64,000 nucleotides of DNA from Blepharisma japonicum (GCA_949751835.1 CATKHK010000012.1:62001-126000); one strand, 5' to 3'. Positions 51,131-62,477 are shown, counted from the stretch's first letter. Program-made: numbers and translations. The notes: generated from the letters alone by a model not told the origin.

Positions 51131-52057
51131 TTATTGTGCTACCGCTGTAGATGCCCTCACAACACCTTCAAAATGTTTTTTCGCTAAATCAATGTTCATT
51201 TGCGTCAATGCAGGCAAAATCGTTGAATCTGAACTTATGAGCATAATGTATGTACTTGAGGTAAACTCATCCACAAATGCACAGAAATTAGTATTCATCA
51301 CAGTCATCGACTTGAACCTTGCTGCTGCTTTGCTGCAACTTAATTTGAACTGCTTCACAATATTCGAGATTTTTTCAAACCTATGCACATCTTTATGCTG
51401 CTTTGATGAAAAATTTGAGATGACTAAAAATGTTGATTTTTCAAAAAGAACGACTTCATCAGCTTCGCATGCAGAACAAAAACGATTCAAGCTCTGAGTC
51501 AGTACATCTGAATTTGGTATCAAATAATGCACAATTCTTGACCATGCTAAATATAAAGTTTCATCCCAGATCGAAGTTTTAAAACAAATCACATTTAGTC
51601 CTGCACTATTTTTGACAACTTCTCTTTCTTTCTTATTAAAAGCTTCGTCTCGTTTTTCTACAGGGATTAAATCCATCTTGTGGATCAGCACAAAGATGTG
51701 CGCAGTTGGAGAATGATCTTGGATCGCGTCAACACAGCTTCGATAATAGTTCATGTCTCTTTGATCTTCTGAATGTACATCGAAGACGTAAATAAGCACC
51801 TGTACATTTCTGAATAGCGTGTCTCTTTGAGATTCGAAATAATGCTGCATAAAATGATCTTGCCCACCACAATCCCAAAGTGCTAACGAGAGAGTTCCTA
51901 AAAATCTGATGTTGGATTGATTGATAGAATTTGTGAAACCAAGTCTCATGGTATCCTTAGGCATAAAGTTTGCAAAAATAATACTTCTCATCGAAGTTTT
52001 TCCTGCACCACTTTTGCCCATTAGGAGAACCTTTTTATTTGGGTCGTTCTCTTCCAT
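51131..52057 (-). CDS. RagA/B (Gtr1)-type GTPase, 308 aa
   Basis: A 308-residue frame. The P-loop [16 protein letters not shown], switch I with [15 protein letters not shown], switch [22 protein letters not shown] and the guanine motif HKMDLI match RagA/Gtr1 closely, followed by the roadblock-type C-terminal domain (e.g. [20 protein letters not shown]). RagA pairs with RagC at the lysosome or vacuole and carries the amino-acid signal to TORC1. The length is the family's normal. It is divergent from the next gene across 139 bp. Confidence 0.95.
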   Translation of the reverse strand: MEENDPNKKVLLMGKSGAGKTSMRSIIFANFMPKDTMRLGFTNSINQSNIRFLGTLSLALWDCGGQDHFMQHYFESQRDTLFRNVQVLIYVFDVHSEDQRDMNYYRSCVDAIQDHSPTAHIFVLIHKMDLIPVEKRDEAFNKKEREVVKNSAGLNVICFKTSIWDETLYLAWSRIVHYLIPNSDVLTQSLNRFCSACEADEVVLFEKSTFLVISNFSSKQHKDVHRFEKISNIVKQFKLSCSKAAARFKSMTVMNTNFCAFVDEFTSSTYIMLISSDSTILPALTQMNIDLAKKHFEGVVRASTAVAQ

Positions 52058-52196
52058 ATTTCCTTTACTAAACTCTTTTGAAAAATTATTTCTGACATTC
52101 TAAAATTTTTTTGAGCCTTATTAATTTGAGTTTTCCTAATTCATAAAAATTGATTTATAAAATTTTGATACTGATTAATAATTGGTAAAAAAACAA

Positions 52197-53039
52197 ATGG
52201 CAAATCCATTCAATGGACCCCCGTTCTTCCCAAATTCGATGGGATGCCAATTTCCAGGTGCACCGAATCCCTCACAGCCAAATGGAAGCCCAAATTTATT
52301 TCAAGGGCAAAAAATCATGAATGCTATTATGATTCAAGGAAAACTGATGCAGCAGATAGCTGAACAGAACGAAAAATTGCATAATAAACTAGCAGATATA
52401 AGAAGAGAGATAGAAAATTTGCAAGTTCCTGGCCTTCCAGCAGATCCTCAAAATGGCACTGTTCCTTCAAAGCAGAACCTCTTAGACCTCCTGGCAGGTG
52501 AAGATACAAAATTCGATTTTTCCCTTGAGCTATCAGGATCAGTGCCAAATCCGGTTTGTAAAGGAAAATATTTCTCTATTAAAGTATTGCTTGAGCCATT
52601 TGGAGATAGCAAAATTCCATTAGAAGAAAGAATCCAGCTTGGAGTCTCTTTATATACTGCAGAAAATCCCCCGAAACTAATTAACCATAACATGTCTGGA
52701 GGAGGCATGATAAAAGGCCACAGTACCAGTTGACTTACATATGATGAATCTGAAAGGAAACATACAGCTTCCTTTAAAATCCAGCTAAATGAAGTCACAT
52801 CCCATTTTCGAAATGGTTGGGTTTTCCTTGTAATTCAGCCCCAAATACCTTGCGAATTTTTAGAACAGACAGGGTTGAAACTGAAACCCTTAATAGTTAA
52901 GCATCTTGTGATAAAAGCAAAAGAAACTACTTGCAAGAGATGGAGGGAAAAAGGAAAAGTAAGTAATATATTGCCCGAAAAAACTGAGGACATGTCTCAG
53001 GGATCAAATGAATCAGAGCAGGAATCAGAAGAAAATTAA
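52197..53039 (+). CDS. Hypothetical beta-rich protein, 280 aa
   Basis: A 280-residue frame from ATG 52197 to TAA, with one UGA-encoded Trp (52731, HSTSWLTYDE). Residues 1-40 are Pro/Asn/Phe-rich, 45-75 a helix (MIQGKLMQQIAEQNEKLHNK), and 105-240 a region of alternating strands (FDFSLELSGSVPNPVCKGKY, IKVLLEPFGDSKI, GWVFLVIQPQ), followed by a Glu/Ser-rich acidic tail. The order of strands could be an immunoglobulin-like or Rel-like fold, but no motif confirms it. Function unknown. Confidence 0.7.
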
Positions 53040-53346
53040 GATTTATCAATAATGCAATAAAGCTAAACTTTAAATATTTTCATAGATAGAAGTTTTCTAG
53101 GTTTAATTACCATTAGAATTTAGAACAGATTTATTTTATGATATTAATTATTAAATTATAAATTTTCAACTAGTGTTGATAATTGAATTAGATTGCTGAT
53201 AGGCATTTATTAAATCCATTAAAATTATGTCTGAAACCAGTAAGAGCATATAAACTTATTAATATAAATAAATATTAATTAAAAAATCCATTATAATCAA
53301 AAATTTATCGAAATAGTTAAAGATAAATAAATTTACACTACTCTAG
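53040..53346. other. AT-rich spacer between converging genes
   Basis: 307 bp with no frame or signal of note. Confidence 0.5.
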
Positions 53347-54078
53347 CTATTGTAACTTGGTTTTCTTGTCAATCCAAGGTGAAATCTTTTCACTTAGAAT
53401 TATACAATAATGCCCAAAAATACAACCAAAAATCAAATCTATTGAATAATGAGCTCTGAAAAAAATCATCATCCAAAAACTTATAATAATGTTAATAATC
53501 GCTGCCCAAGCTATATATTTATTCTTTTTCTCATAACTTACAATCCCAAAATAGACTAATGCACCCATTCTAGCTGAAAAATAAAAATCTGCTGATTTTA
53601 TATATGAAATAGTTAGTGATGGAAATCCAGGGTATCCCCATGTAAAACCACTGGGAAATCTCATAAGGAAAATCCACTGAAATAAAAATCATAATCCAAT
53701 ATATAAAATTAGCCAAATAACAGGTTTGAAAGAGTTGCCTCAGAGCATGAAGCTTATTGTATGATATAGGACTAAAATATCCATTGCAATAGAAGATATA
53801 ATCAACAAAATATTCCTAGCAATTTCATGCTGAAAAAAATACTGATTGATTGAGCTAGTTGCTTCTAATAAAAAATCCCAAAGGCAAGAGATACGACGAG
53901 TCTGAACAGCTGTGGCAGTAAAAGTATTCGTTATTACGACTATCATAAGAACAAACATTATGATTATTCTTGAATAAAAAAGCCTTTTGCGGATTGGAGT
54001 TGATAAATTTTCCTGATAGACTTTCTGTTTGAGGTTGGAATAAAGATTTGATATATATCTCAGTACTTGTTGAGACAT
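53347..54078 (-). CDS. PAP2-like multi-pass membrane protein, altered catalytic motif
   Basis: A 243-residue frame ending in TAG, with two UGA-encoded Trp. About six hydrophobic helices are present. The segment SADFYFSARMG followed by FFRAHYSIDLIFGCIFGHY lies where PAP2/sphingomyelin-synthase-like enzymes have their D..FSGHT and HY..DV blocks. The second His (AHYSID) is kept, but the first motif reads SARM instead of SGHT, so a catalytic His appears to be Arg. It may be a lipid phosphatase or transferase relative that lost activity, or a divergent subfamily. The family call rests on motif order and topology. Confidence 0.6.
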
Positions 54079-54550
54079 TATTTGTTAGGCAATTATTTAA
54101 ATATGATAGATTTATATTTTGGATATAAAATTTTATATGATGATTTTTAAACATGTAAGCGTAAATCATTTCTAGCATCACTTTCAAGATAATTAATACG
54201 ATAAGAAATCTATAAGATTATTTTAGAATGCAGATTTATGTAAAAGTGAAAAAAATACAAAAATATGATAAAATAATCAACTAAGAATTAATACACAAGA
54301 TTTTGTAAAAAAACAGGTATATAATTAACTATGAAAACATAATTATGTAATCATGAACAGTTTAACTGCTTTATTGTATTAAAGCATAAGATAAAACTAA
54401 ATTTAATTCTATATTATATATCTAGCATTTAAAAAATATCTTATTATTTGATAATATCAATGCATATTCTTTGCTTTTATTGAAATTTTAATGTTAAATA
54501 AAATGGTCAAATTTAATTAAAATTTGAATTAAATAAAATGATGAAATTTC
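54079..54550. other. AT-rich spacer
   Basis: 472 bp, very AT-rich, no gene, RNA or repeat recognised. Confidence 0.5.
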
Positions 54551-55000
54551 TTATTTTTGCGCCTGACCTTTACATTCAAGCTCTTCAAAAATTCTTAGTC
54601 TCCTTTTAGTGTTATCATCACAGCCTTTTCTGAAAAGAAATTTGGACTCATTTGAATTAATTTTTACAGGTGATGGAGAAAATTCTCGATGCTTGAACTG
54701 GCACCTTGTCCCATAAAGACAATAGCCTAGTTCATAAAATTGTTTACACCTTTTAGTCCTGTAGTTATTTGGGAGGGTTGTCTTCTCTCTTAACTCGTGG
54801 ACTCCATGAGCAAATGCACATTGATCCCCAAACTCGCATATACCATTCTCCCAATTCCTGCAAATTTCGGTTTTATACTTAATCGTAAAATCTACTTCTT
54901 TAGAGTTTTCTATTATATCAGTTGGTATCTGAATAGACGTATTTTGGCAATTTGAACTAAGCCAAGAATTGTAGGTAATCCCGATGCGAAACTCCTGCAT
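54551..55000 (-). CDS. Tandem CCCH zinc-finger protein, TTP/TIS11 type, 149 aa
   Basis: A 149-residue frame. Two CCCH fingers lie at about residues 43-68 and 81-108: [20 protein letters not shown] with AFAH (C-x7-C-x5-C-x3-H), and [20 protein letters not shown] then CQFKHRE (C-x8-C-x5-C-x3-H). Each is preceded by the (Y/R)KT-type lead-in of TIS11/tristetraprolin proteins, which bind AU-rich 3' ends of mRNA and promote decay. The protein is short, with a 40-residue head and a basic tail. Confidence 0.9.
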   Translation of the reverse strand: MQEFRIGITYNSWLSSNCQNTSIQIPTDIIENSKEVDFTIKYKTEICRNWENGICEFGDQCAFAHGVHELREKTTLPNNYRTKRCKQFYELGYCLYGTRCQFKHREFSPSPVKINSNESKFLFRKGCDDNTKRRLRIFEELECKGQAQK

Positions 55001-55442
55001 TCTGATTGTTAAAATTTTATAATATGTAAATGCTTTTATGTCAGAAAAGAAGGTATTTGATGAGAGAACTGTCTAATTGCTTTAAAAAATTTGAATTGGG
55101 TATAAGAAAATTTATTTAAGTAATCATATAAGTATTTATTCTAATATAAATATGGGGGTATTTTCCAATAATTCAATTAAGCAAATATAAATTATTAGTA
55201 AAATGATTAGAAATCCAGGGCATAATTTATTTTTAGCATTTCAAAATAATTAAAACTTAATTAAATAAAATTCTTTCTTTTTCGATTATAAACTATTGCT
55301 TAATTTTCATATATTCATCTTATATCAATTTTATAAAGATTGATCAGGTTTTTTACCATTTTAAACTAGATATAAAGAATTTGGTATCTTAAATTTAAAT
55401 TGCTGCTAGTTTATATAATATGGAAATACTTATGCTTAGATT
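55001..55442. other. AT-rich spacer
   Basis: 442 bp, very AT-rich, nothing recognised. It lies upstream of the CCCH gene and should carry its promoter. Confidence 0.45.
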
Positions 55443-55637
55443 TTAAATATTTAATCCCAAGATTATACTTATAGAGAATCAAGTAAAAACCTCGCGCTCT
55501 TTAAGACCAATCTCTTTTAATACTTGAATATAATCTTCTAGCGATTTAATAATAGGAGCAAATGCATTATTTATTAAATATTAAATTAACAACATAAAGG
55601 ATTCAAACATTTTATCTATTCCATTTTGTTTCTTCAT
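55443..55637 (-). pseudogene. Possible small gene relic with one internal stop
   Basis: From ATG at 55637 a frame reads MKKQNGIDKMFESFMLLI, then one TAA, then in the same frame INNAFAPIIKSLEDYIQVLK and EIGLKEREVFTWFS to TAA at 55443 (one UGA as Trp). The second part has helical, protein-like composition. No 15-nt intron removes the stop. It could be a decayed small gene or chance. Low confidence. Confidence 0.25.
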
Positions 55638-55653
55638 TTCATATTAGCTCGTT

Positions 55654-57813
55654 TTAAAATTTTTTGTTCAATGATTTTATTATAAAATTGCATTCGTTCA
55701 GCTTTCGGTTTTTTTCATCAATCACATCTTTTAAATTTTTATTTTCCTCTATTAAAGCTTCAAGCTTTTTACATAATTCATCATAATCTTTTGCCAAATT
55801 TGAATATTTTTCTTGCAATAACATAAATTCTTTTTCGTTTTCTTTTCTACTTACTTCTTCATCTTCTTCTACTGAAGCTTCAGAAACAATTTGATTTTGT
55901 AAAAAATCTTTAAGTTGTTGTACACTTGCGAATAATTCTATATTTGAGTTATTTAACTCAATTATTTTTTCTTTCAACTTCACTATCTTTTCCCTTTTTT
56001 TTGCAAGCATTGCTTCTATATTTTTCTATTTTAAAATTACATGCTCTGGGTCATTTATTATATATTGTAGCTCATCTATTTTTTTAATAGATTCTTCTTT
56101 TATTTCATTGATGCTTTGCCTTAAATTATCTATTTCTGTCTCTAAATTAGTGATATTTTGCTTTTGACCTTCAATAACTTTAAGTGATGATTGCTTATAA
56201 AGATAATATTTTTTTTCTAAATTATTCTTTGCTGATTCAGATATTTCAACTTGATTATTCAAATTGATTATTTCTTTTTTAAGTTCAGATATCTCTTCAT
56301 TTATTTTTAATTTTTGATTTTTCATTGATCTAATAGTTTCTAAACTGTTATTATATTTTTCAAAATATTTGCTTAATTCTTGATTGGTTTTATGCAATTT
56401 CTCAGTCATTTCAGAGACTCTTTTATCTAATTGAATATTTAGTAATTTCATATCTTCATTAATTATCAAATTTTCATTAATTTTTTTGACGCTTTCATCA
56501 ATCTGTAAATTAAGTTTTTGCATTTCAGCAGACATTTCATTTTTCTCTTTGATTTCTTTCCATAATTTATCTTCTGAAAATCTCAAATTATCCTCATTGG
56601 TTTTTAAATTCTCCAGCAAGGAATTATAATCATTTTCTAACTGAGATATTTTTATATCTTTTAGCTCAATATCTTGCTTGTAATTACTGATTTTTACTTT
56701 TAAAACTTGAATTTCATTTAGGCCTGCCTTGTTTGTTTTAGTTAACTCTAAAATTATATCTTCTTTAATTTTTAGATTTTTTAAGTGGCTATTTTTCAAT
56801 TCAATTATTTGAGCTTTTAGCATTTCTATGTCTTCTTGCGCTTTTATGCTATTTTTTTCTTTATTTTCCAAATTTATTTTTTCTAAACAAAGTTGTTTTT
56901 CTTTACTATTTAGCAATGATTTATATTTTTCTAATTTTCTTAATAGTTTTTCTTCATTGCATTCATAATTTGATAAAGTCTCTTGCTGTTTACTGCAATG
57001 ATTATTTAAAACCCGTAATTTATCTCCAAGATCGTGGTTTAGTTTATTTGTATTTTCGAGATCGCGCTCAAGCTGCTCTAATTGCTTTAATGCTTTTTGA
57101 TACGAATTTTCTATAAGTGCTATTTTTTCGTCCTTTTCTTCACAATGCTTTTCAAGTCTTTCAATCCTAGATCTATTTTCTCGCAGAGGGGTACTTCTTC
57201 TTGACAAAGAGCTATTTAAACTCGAATTTTCATTGAATAGAAAATCTCTTTCATTTGACAGCTCTTCAATTTTTATACTTTTTTCTTTAATTTCTCTGTT
57301 TTTGTTTTTTACTGTTTGGATTACTTTATTTGAATTTATAGCTAGATCACTGAATACTTTTTCTTTTATTTGGCAGGCATCAATAAGTTCAAGTGATAGT
57401 AACTTTTGGTTTATTAAATAAGCTATATCTTCTAATTGCTTTATCTTCTTATTATCTTGAATTTGATCATTTAATATACAGTTTTTTTTTTGGATTTCTT
57501 CTTTTAATTTTAAGATTTCTTCTTTCAATGCGCAATTTTCTTCTAAGACTTGTATACACTCTGAATGATCGTTTTCGATGCTTTTCAATTGTGCTTGCAG
57601 CAAGTCATTTTTTCTTTTAAGATCCTCGATTTCAGTGTTGCTTGACTTAAAATTCATTTGATACTCAAGCTGACTTTTTAGCATTGAATTTTCGATAGCC
57701 AGACTTTCACTTTTGACTGATTCTTCAATTAGTTTATCATTTAGTTCACTAATTTCACATCTCAAGTTCTCGTTCACATTTATTAATTTTTCCCAATACA
57801 TCTCTTCATTCAT
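55654..57813 (-). CDS. Long coiled-coil protein, 714 aa, one 15-nt intron
   Basis: Exons 57813-56041 and 56025-55654 join over a 15-nt intron into 714 residues. Nearly the entire chain is heptad coiled coil rich in Glu, Lys, Asn, Leu and Ile, starting MNEEMYWEKLINVNENLRCE. A short Ser/Arg-rich break at about residue 208 (SLSRRSTPLRENRSR) could be a regulatory site. No motor or other domain is seen. Removing the intron adds the C-terminal 124 residues. It is likely a structural protein of the cytoskeleton, centrosome or Golgi; composition alone cannot tell. Confidence 0.8.
56026..56040 (-). other. 15-nt intron in the coiled-coil gene
   Basis: GTAATTTTAAAATAG, 15 nt, A at position 10, phase 0 between DPEH and KNIEAM. 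Retention gives an in-frame TAG. Confidence 0.87.
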
Positions 57814-58062
57814 TTATTTTTTAATTTAATGCTATTAAATAGCATTTATTGCAGCGTAAATAGATTTAAATATAATCGAAATATCTATCATGCCTGATAA
57901 AATTTATTTTCTTGCTATCTGGAGAAAAAATAAAATTATAGTTAAAAATAAATTCTCGTTTAAAAATATTATTTATTAATAGTGAATATAGAGCTTATAT
58001 TTATTAATATACGGAGAATATAAATAATAAAGTAATTTTAATAAAATTGAGTTTCACTCATC

Positions 58063-59646
58063 TTATATTAAATTAAAAGAGCAAAACATTTCTACAAGAT
58101 TTCTATCTTTCTGACTTAACAAAATTTCTTTGAGTTCCTTTGGGGTGATATGCTTATCTTTTGAAACCCCTGCAACTTCAAATAAATTCTTCGCAAAATT
58201 TTCAGCAAGATAGTCAATAATATCGTCTTGTATAGCGAAATGCATTTGAAGCTTGCACAGCCGAATAATTTCTTCATATGATAATCCTCCACTATGATCT
58301 TCGTCGTAAATTTGAAAAAACAAATCAATTTGTTGTTCATGTGTCCCATATGAAATTACACTCATTGCCTTAATGAATTCTTCTCAGCTAATAAATCCAT
58401 CTCCATCTGTATCAATTGAATCAAAAATTCTTCCTAATAATAACCCTCCTTGCTCTGATCCTTTTTTATAATTATCAACAAATATAGAGCGTTTTAGACC
58501 CTTTTTGATATCGAAGTTGTCTTCATCTGAAATTGAAAGAAGAATAAGAGTTTTATATTGAGCGTATAATTTGTGCAAAAATCCTTCAGAAAAGCTAAAT
58601 TTTTTAGTCAGTTCTGAAATTTCTGATGAAAGTTTGGGAAATTCTTTATCAATTTTTAATACAGCCTCTCCCATTTTTACCTTCAGCTCATTTAAAATTT
58701 CATGCCGAGGAAGCTTAGTCTTTGGCTTTTTTTGGCTTTTAATCGGCTTTAGCATGATTTTTCATGATCTTTTTCGTAAAGAATTAATAGCTTCTTTTTT
58801 ATCTTCAGAAGAGGTATCAAAAGGAATGGTCCCTTTCCTTCTATGGCAAGACGAAAATCCTTTGTCAATGTTAATAAATCTGCTTTCTACGAGATCTCCA
58901 ACTGACTTTTCAATGTCAGATAATTCCGTTTCGCAAAGACTCAATCTTTTAATTGATTTATAAGTCGGAGTCGGCTTAAGTTTTATACTTTCCAGTGATT
59001 TTCTAGTGGAATTTGATTGCGCTTCAATTAATCCTAAAAATTCAGTTTTGTCACTGACTAATACTACTTTAGAGTCCCTAGGAATTTCATCCAAAGATCT
59101 TAATAATTTGCCATGCGTTGTAAAAAGAAATTTTAGCTTTCTTTTACTTTTAATTTCCTTGTTACATTTGTTGAAAAATAAACTCAAATCTATCTGCTTT
59201 TGAAACTTATTTTTTATATCATTTTTGAATTTATATGTGAATCCAGGTAATTGCTCCCCTTCAATTACATTTGTTCCATCTTTCATAACAAATATTTCTT
59301 TTGATCATATTGATTGGTCCAATAACTGAACGTCTCTAGAAAATGAATTGTCAAAATTGGTTTGTGTATTGAAAAACGAAGTGGCTGGCTTGGCTATTTT
59401 CACAACTGGTTTTGAACCTGGATTTCTATATTTAAGGGGCTCGTCTGGATGAGTTGTTGTAAGTCTATAAGGAAGAGGATTGAAGCTTATCTTCCCTTCT
59501 TGATCGTAATAATATGATTTTAAGGCATTAGATTGATCAAAATTTTCTTGGAAACTCTCAAAAACTGAGCTTTTACTATCAAAGGAAAGATTTCTGTCTT
59601 TGAATTTATAATTTTTTCTTCTGAGTTCATAATAATTTGTTTTCAT
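58063..59646 (-). CDS. EF-hand protein with doublecortin-like region, 527 aa
   Basis: A 527-residue frame with three UGA-encoded Trp (59305, 58762, 58384). Residues 110-205 (VMKDGTNVIEGEQLPGF, then LKFLFTTHGKLLRSLDEIPR and VVLVSDKTEFLGL) have the strand and turn order of a doublecortin-type domain, which binds microtubules; this is a pattern match, not proven. The C-terminal 200 residues hold two good EF-hand loops, DTDGDGFISWEE and DEDHSGGLSYEE. The Trp inside the first loop's end is UGA, which confirms read-through. Calcium control of a microtubule-bound protein is a plausible job. Family membership of the middle region is uncertain. Confidence 0.75.
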
Positions 59647-60003
59647 ATGTATTATATCATGATTTAAAAAATATTTTATGGTAAGAATATATTCGACAAA
59701 AGCATCAATTAATTTATTATATCCAAAAAAATTAAGAAGTGTTGGTTTTTAATAAGAAACATTAATTATATCAGTTAATTTATAATAAATATTTCTCTTT
59801 CCCATGTGTGGCATAATATATCCACATTTTTAGTGTTTTCATAAAAATAAACACATAAAATAAGTGCAAAAAATTATTAATTCGAAGTGCTTTTTTTAAT
59901 ATTTTTCAAAAGTGGAATTTCATAGAAAGTGTTTTTAACTAATTTCAGGGTTTGAAAATATTTGTGTCTTGGAGTGAATGCATTGCATGTATCTCATATT
60001 TAC
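59647..60003. other. AT-rich spacer
   Basis: 357 bp, no gene, RNA or repeat recognised. Confidence 0.5.
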
Positions 60004-60894
60004 TTAAGAATTATTTGGATTAGCATAAAGACTTCTCAAGAGATCTGCCAATCTATATCCTCCAAGTGCCAACTGTCTTTGAGCAATAGGCTTTCCTCTC
60101 AGAACATATGCAACAGTTGGAGACTTTCCTTGCTCAATGTCGCTATAAACATAATCCACTGCATTACGGAAGCTCTGTAAAGACCAGTCACTCGTTGAAG
60201 TATACATCAAATAGCTTGCAAGCTTATCTCTTGTATATTCATCCATAATAGCTTTTGCATATCCAGTAATTTCAGTCCAACAGCTGCTGGACAAAGGTCT
60301 TGGGCAATCATCTCCAATGGTGCCTAAGGCCCAATCCCATAGCTTATGCAAGTTGTTAACTTGAGGATTTTCTGAATAGTAAATTTTGAAGAAGTTTCCG
60401 CCTGCATCACCACTTTGTTGGGTCACTGTAAATCTTTGAGTTGCATGTAATGGCTGATGTAAATCTCCTAGCCAGTGAATTAGGTATCTAAGCTGCATTG
60501 ACGACTCCAATGGAGAAGAAGTTGAATTAACTTGTCTTAAAGTGCTCATAGCTTGACTAATGGCCCATATGATATTATTTGTGGCTGGGCCGGTAGCATT
60601 AAGTAAGCCATCAACATTGTATGGCTTGTCAATATAGTGCCAATCATTGCTAATTTCGAACTTATAAGTTTTCAAATCGTCGGCCCAACAAGCTGTTTCG
60701 ACGAATGAATTGCTAAGTCCATGAGTTAAGACACCATTGAGAGGTGCCAGAATCTGGTTTGCTTGTTCGAAAACTTCTGGACTGTTGGCCTGAAGGTCAA
60801 GTTGTGCTATCATTGCGGTAACCATATGACCATTACACCACCATGCAGTTGATACGCCCAAGAGGCAGATCAGAATAGAGAACTTCATATTCAT
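60004..60894 (-). CDS. Secreted S1/P1-type nuclease, 296 aa
   Basis: A 296-residue frame with signal peptide (MNMKFSILICLLGVSTA). The mature chain begins WWCNGHMVTAMIAQ, with the N-terminal Trp and nearby His that bind zinc in S1/P1 nucleases. CWADD, DWHYIDKPYN, YLIHWLGDLHQPLH and GDAGGNFFKI supply the remaining His/Asp zinc ligands of the tri-zinc site, and LHKLWDW is conserved too. These enzymes cut single-stranded RNA and DNA and remove 3' phosphates, usually in a food vacuole, lysosome or outside the cell. The ATG at 60888 is an alternative start. A hairpin-forming repeat lies just upstream. Confidence 0.94.
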   Translation of the reverse strand: MNMKFSILICLLGVSTAWWCNGHMVTAMIAQLDLQANSPEVFEQANQILAPLNGVLTHGLSNSFVETACWADDLKTYKFEISNDWHYIDKPYNVDGLLNATGPATNNIIWAISQAMSTLRQVNSTSSPLESSMQLRYLIHWLGDLHQPLHATQRFTVTQQSGDAGGNFFKIYYSENPQVNNLHKLWDWALGTIGDDCPRPLSSSCWTEITGYAKAIMDEYTRDKLASYLMYTSTSDWSLQSFRNAVDYVYSDIEQGKSPTVAYVLRGKPIAQRQLALGGYRLADLLRSLYANPNNS

Positions 60895-60898
60895 TTTA

Positions 60899-60920
60899 TT
60901 CACCAAGAATTTTTGGTGAA
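60899..60920. repeat. Perfect inverted repeat next to the nuclease start
   Basis: TTCACCAA at 60899-60906 and TTGGTGAA at 60913-60920, separated by 6 bases, five bases upstream of the S1/P1 nuclease ATG. It could be a protein-binding palindrome or an mRNA leader hairpin. Confidence 0.5.
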
Positions 60921-61556
60921 TTAACGCAATTTCAATTTTGGCTCATATATTAATGATTGCAGGATGTCAAGATCTAAGCACAATATAGGAGGTAAGAGCT
61001 TAAACCATAATGATAAAACACATAATTTCTAGGTGTGCGAAGCTTCTGAATTATTTGTGAAAGATTTTATAATCGAATGAACAAAGGTGATCAGTATCGA
61101 CTACGTCATATTTAGAAGAAAATTCAAGCATAATTATACTTCTTACACTTTTATATAATTTATTTGTGTACATAATAAGGCAAGCTTTTCTTATATAGCT
61201 TAAGTTTTTAACCAATTATTCGAGAATTGAAGAATCCTTGCAATGTCATATAAATTCTCTTTTCCAATAGGCTCCTATTTTAATCAGAAATAAATTTGTC
61301 TGTTAAGATTTTACTATAATGGCCGAGGTAATATTTTCTATGAACGCCAAGATATTTTAATAGTCTTCATGATAAACTATTGATTTAATTATAATCTAGC
61401 GCCAATAAAAACAATATCTAATTATTCTCATAATATTATCATTCAAAAAGGGAAAAATCTGAGACAATTAAAAACTAACATCATTCTCAACATAAAAATT
61501 ATTATTGACCACTATCATAGAAGATTATTATCTTTTAGCAATATATTAAAATTAAA
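60921..61556. other. AT-rich spacer
   Basis: 636 bp. A + strand open stretch at 60964-61160 (MSRSKHNIGG..., then VCEASELFVKDFIIE) is interrupted by a TAG and has no 15-nt intron to remove it, so no gene is called. Nothing else is recognised. Confidence 0.4.
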
Positions 61557-62315
61557 TTAAATTTTTGCTATTGTGCTTAATTTTGAGCAAGTCTCTTCCA
61601 ATAATGCCAACAAATTTTCTTCTGTGGCTTCTCTTTCTTTTCTTTCTAGTTCCAACTCACTTCTCATCCTTGCTACCACATCTCTAAGCATGCTTAATAG
61701 TGCTTCTTCAGTTTCTTCCCTAGTCTTCTTTTCATTATTAATTTCTATCTCCGCTTTTTCTAATCCTTCTCCCAATTCCGCTTCAATCCCTTGCTCAATG
61801 CCTTCTCTCGCTAATTTCTCATTTCTCAGCGATTCTTCTAAAACAGGGATCTCATCTTGTGCCTGTGACTTTATTTCATCAAAAATAGCAACTCTAGTGC
61901 GTGTTTCACTCATTATTTCGCTTCTTAGTCTAGAAGCGTTTTCTTCTAAATATCTGAGCATTTTTTGATCTGTTTCCTTCCTCACTTCAATTTCCATTTG
62001 GAGCATGGATTCAAGCTCTTCTTGTGTCAAGTCTAGGCTTTGTGATTGTTCTTGAAATAGAACATCACGTATAGCTACTTCATCTTCGAGCTGCTTTTGG
62101 AGTTTTGAGCACTGCTCTTTTATTGTTTGAAATTTACGGGAATTGGCTTCTAAAATTTCGAGCATGCTATCTTCAATATATTGATACCTTCTTTCAAGAT
62201 CGTCAACTCGTGTTGTTTTTTCAGGCTCTGGAGTGAAGGATAAGCTTCCAAGACGCTCTGAAAGTCTTGAAAGACGTTTATTGCTGGGTATAGGGGTTCC
62301 ACTATGTAAGCTCAT
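61557..62315 (-). CDS. SF-assemblin/giardin-family filament protein, 252 aa
   Basis: A 252-residue frame. The head NKRLSRLSERLGSLSFTPEP, with its Ser-Arg-Leu and SP/TP pattern, followed by about 210 residues of unbroken coiled coil with eight-residue-plus-heptad rhythm (e.g. RKETDQKMLRYLEENASRL, REATEENLLALLEETCSKL) is the SF-assemblin design, and the length is that of the family. SF-assemblins make 2-nm striated fibres linked to basal bodies. No UGA codon is used. The tRNA gene begins 87 bp from its start. Confidence 0.85.
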   Translation of the reverse strand: MSLHSGTPIPSNKRLSRLSERLGSLSFTPEPEKTTRVDDLERRYQYIEDSMLEILEANSRKFQTIKEQCSKLQKQLEDEVAIRDVLFQEQSQSLDLTQEELESMLQMEIEVRKETDQKMLRYLEENASRLRSEIMSETRTRVAIFDEIKSQAQDEIPVLEESLRNEKLAREGIEQGIEAELGEGLEKAEIEINNEKKTREETEEALLSMLRDVVARMRSELELERKEREATEENLLALLEETCSKLSTIAKI

Positions 62316-62402
62316 TTTTTAGTTATCAGTGGATATGGAAACCTAGAATAAGAATTGAGAGTTATGGTATTTATTAACAGTTTACTGTTGAGGGAGTGAC
62401 AT

Positions 62403-62446
62403 GACTGTTTGGCCGAGCGGTCTAAGGCGGTAGCTTAAGGCGCTAT

Positions 62447-62477
<31 letters not shown>

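Noticed and set aside
60964-61160. Small gene on the + strand (MSRSKHNIGG start)
   Set aside because: An in-frame TAG interrupts it. The only GT..AG pair that removes the stop is 41 nt, unlike the introns here, and the resulting protein has no recognisable pattern.
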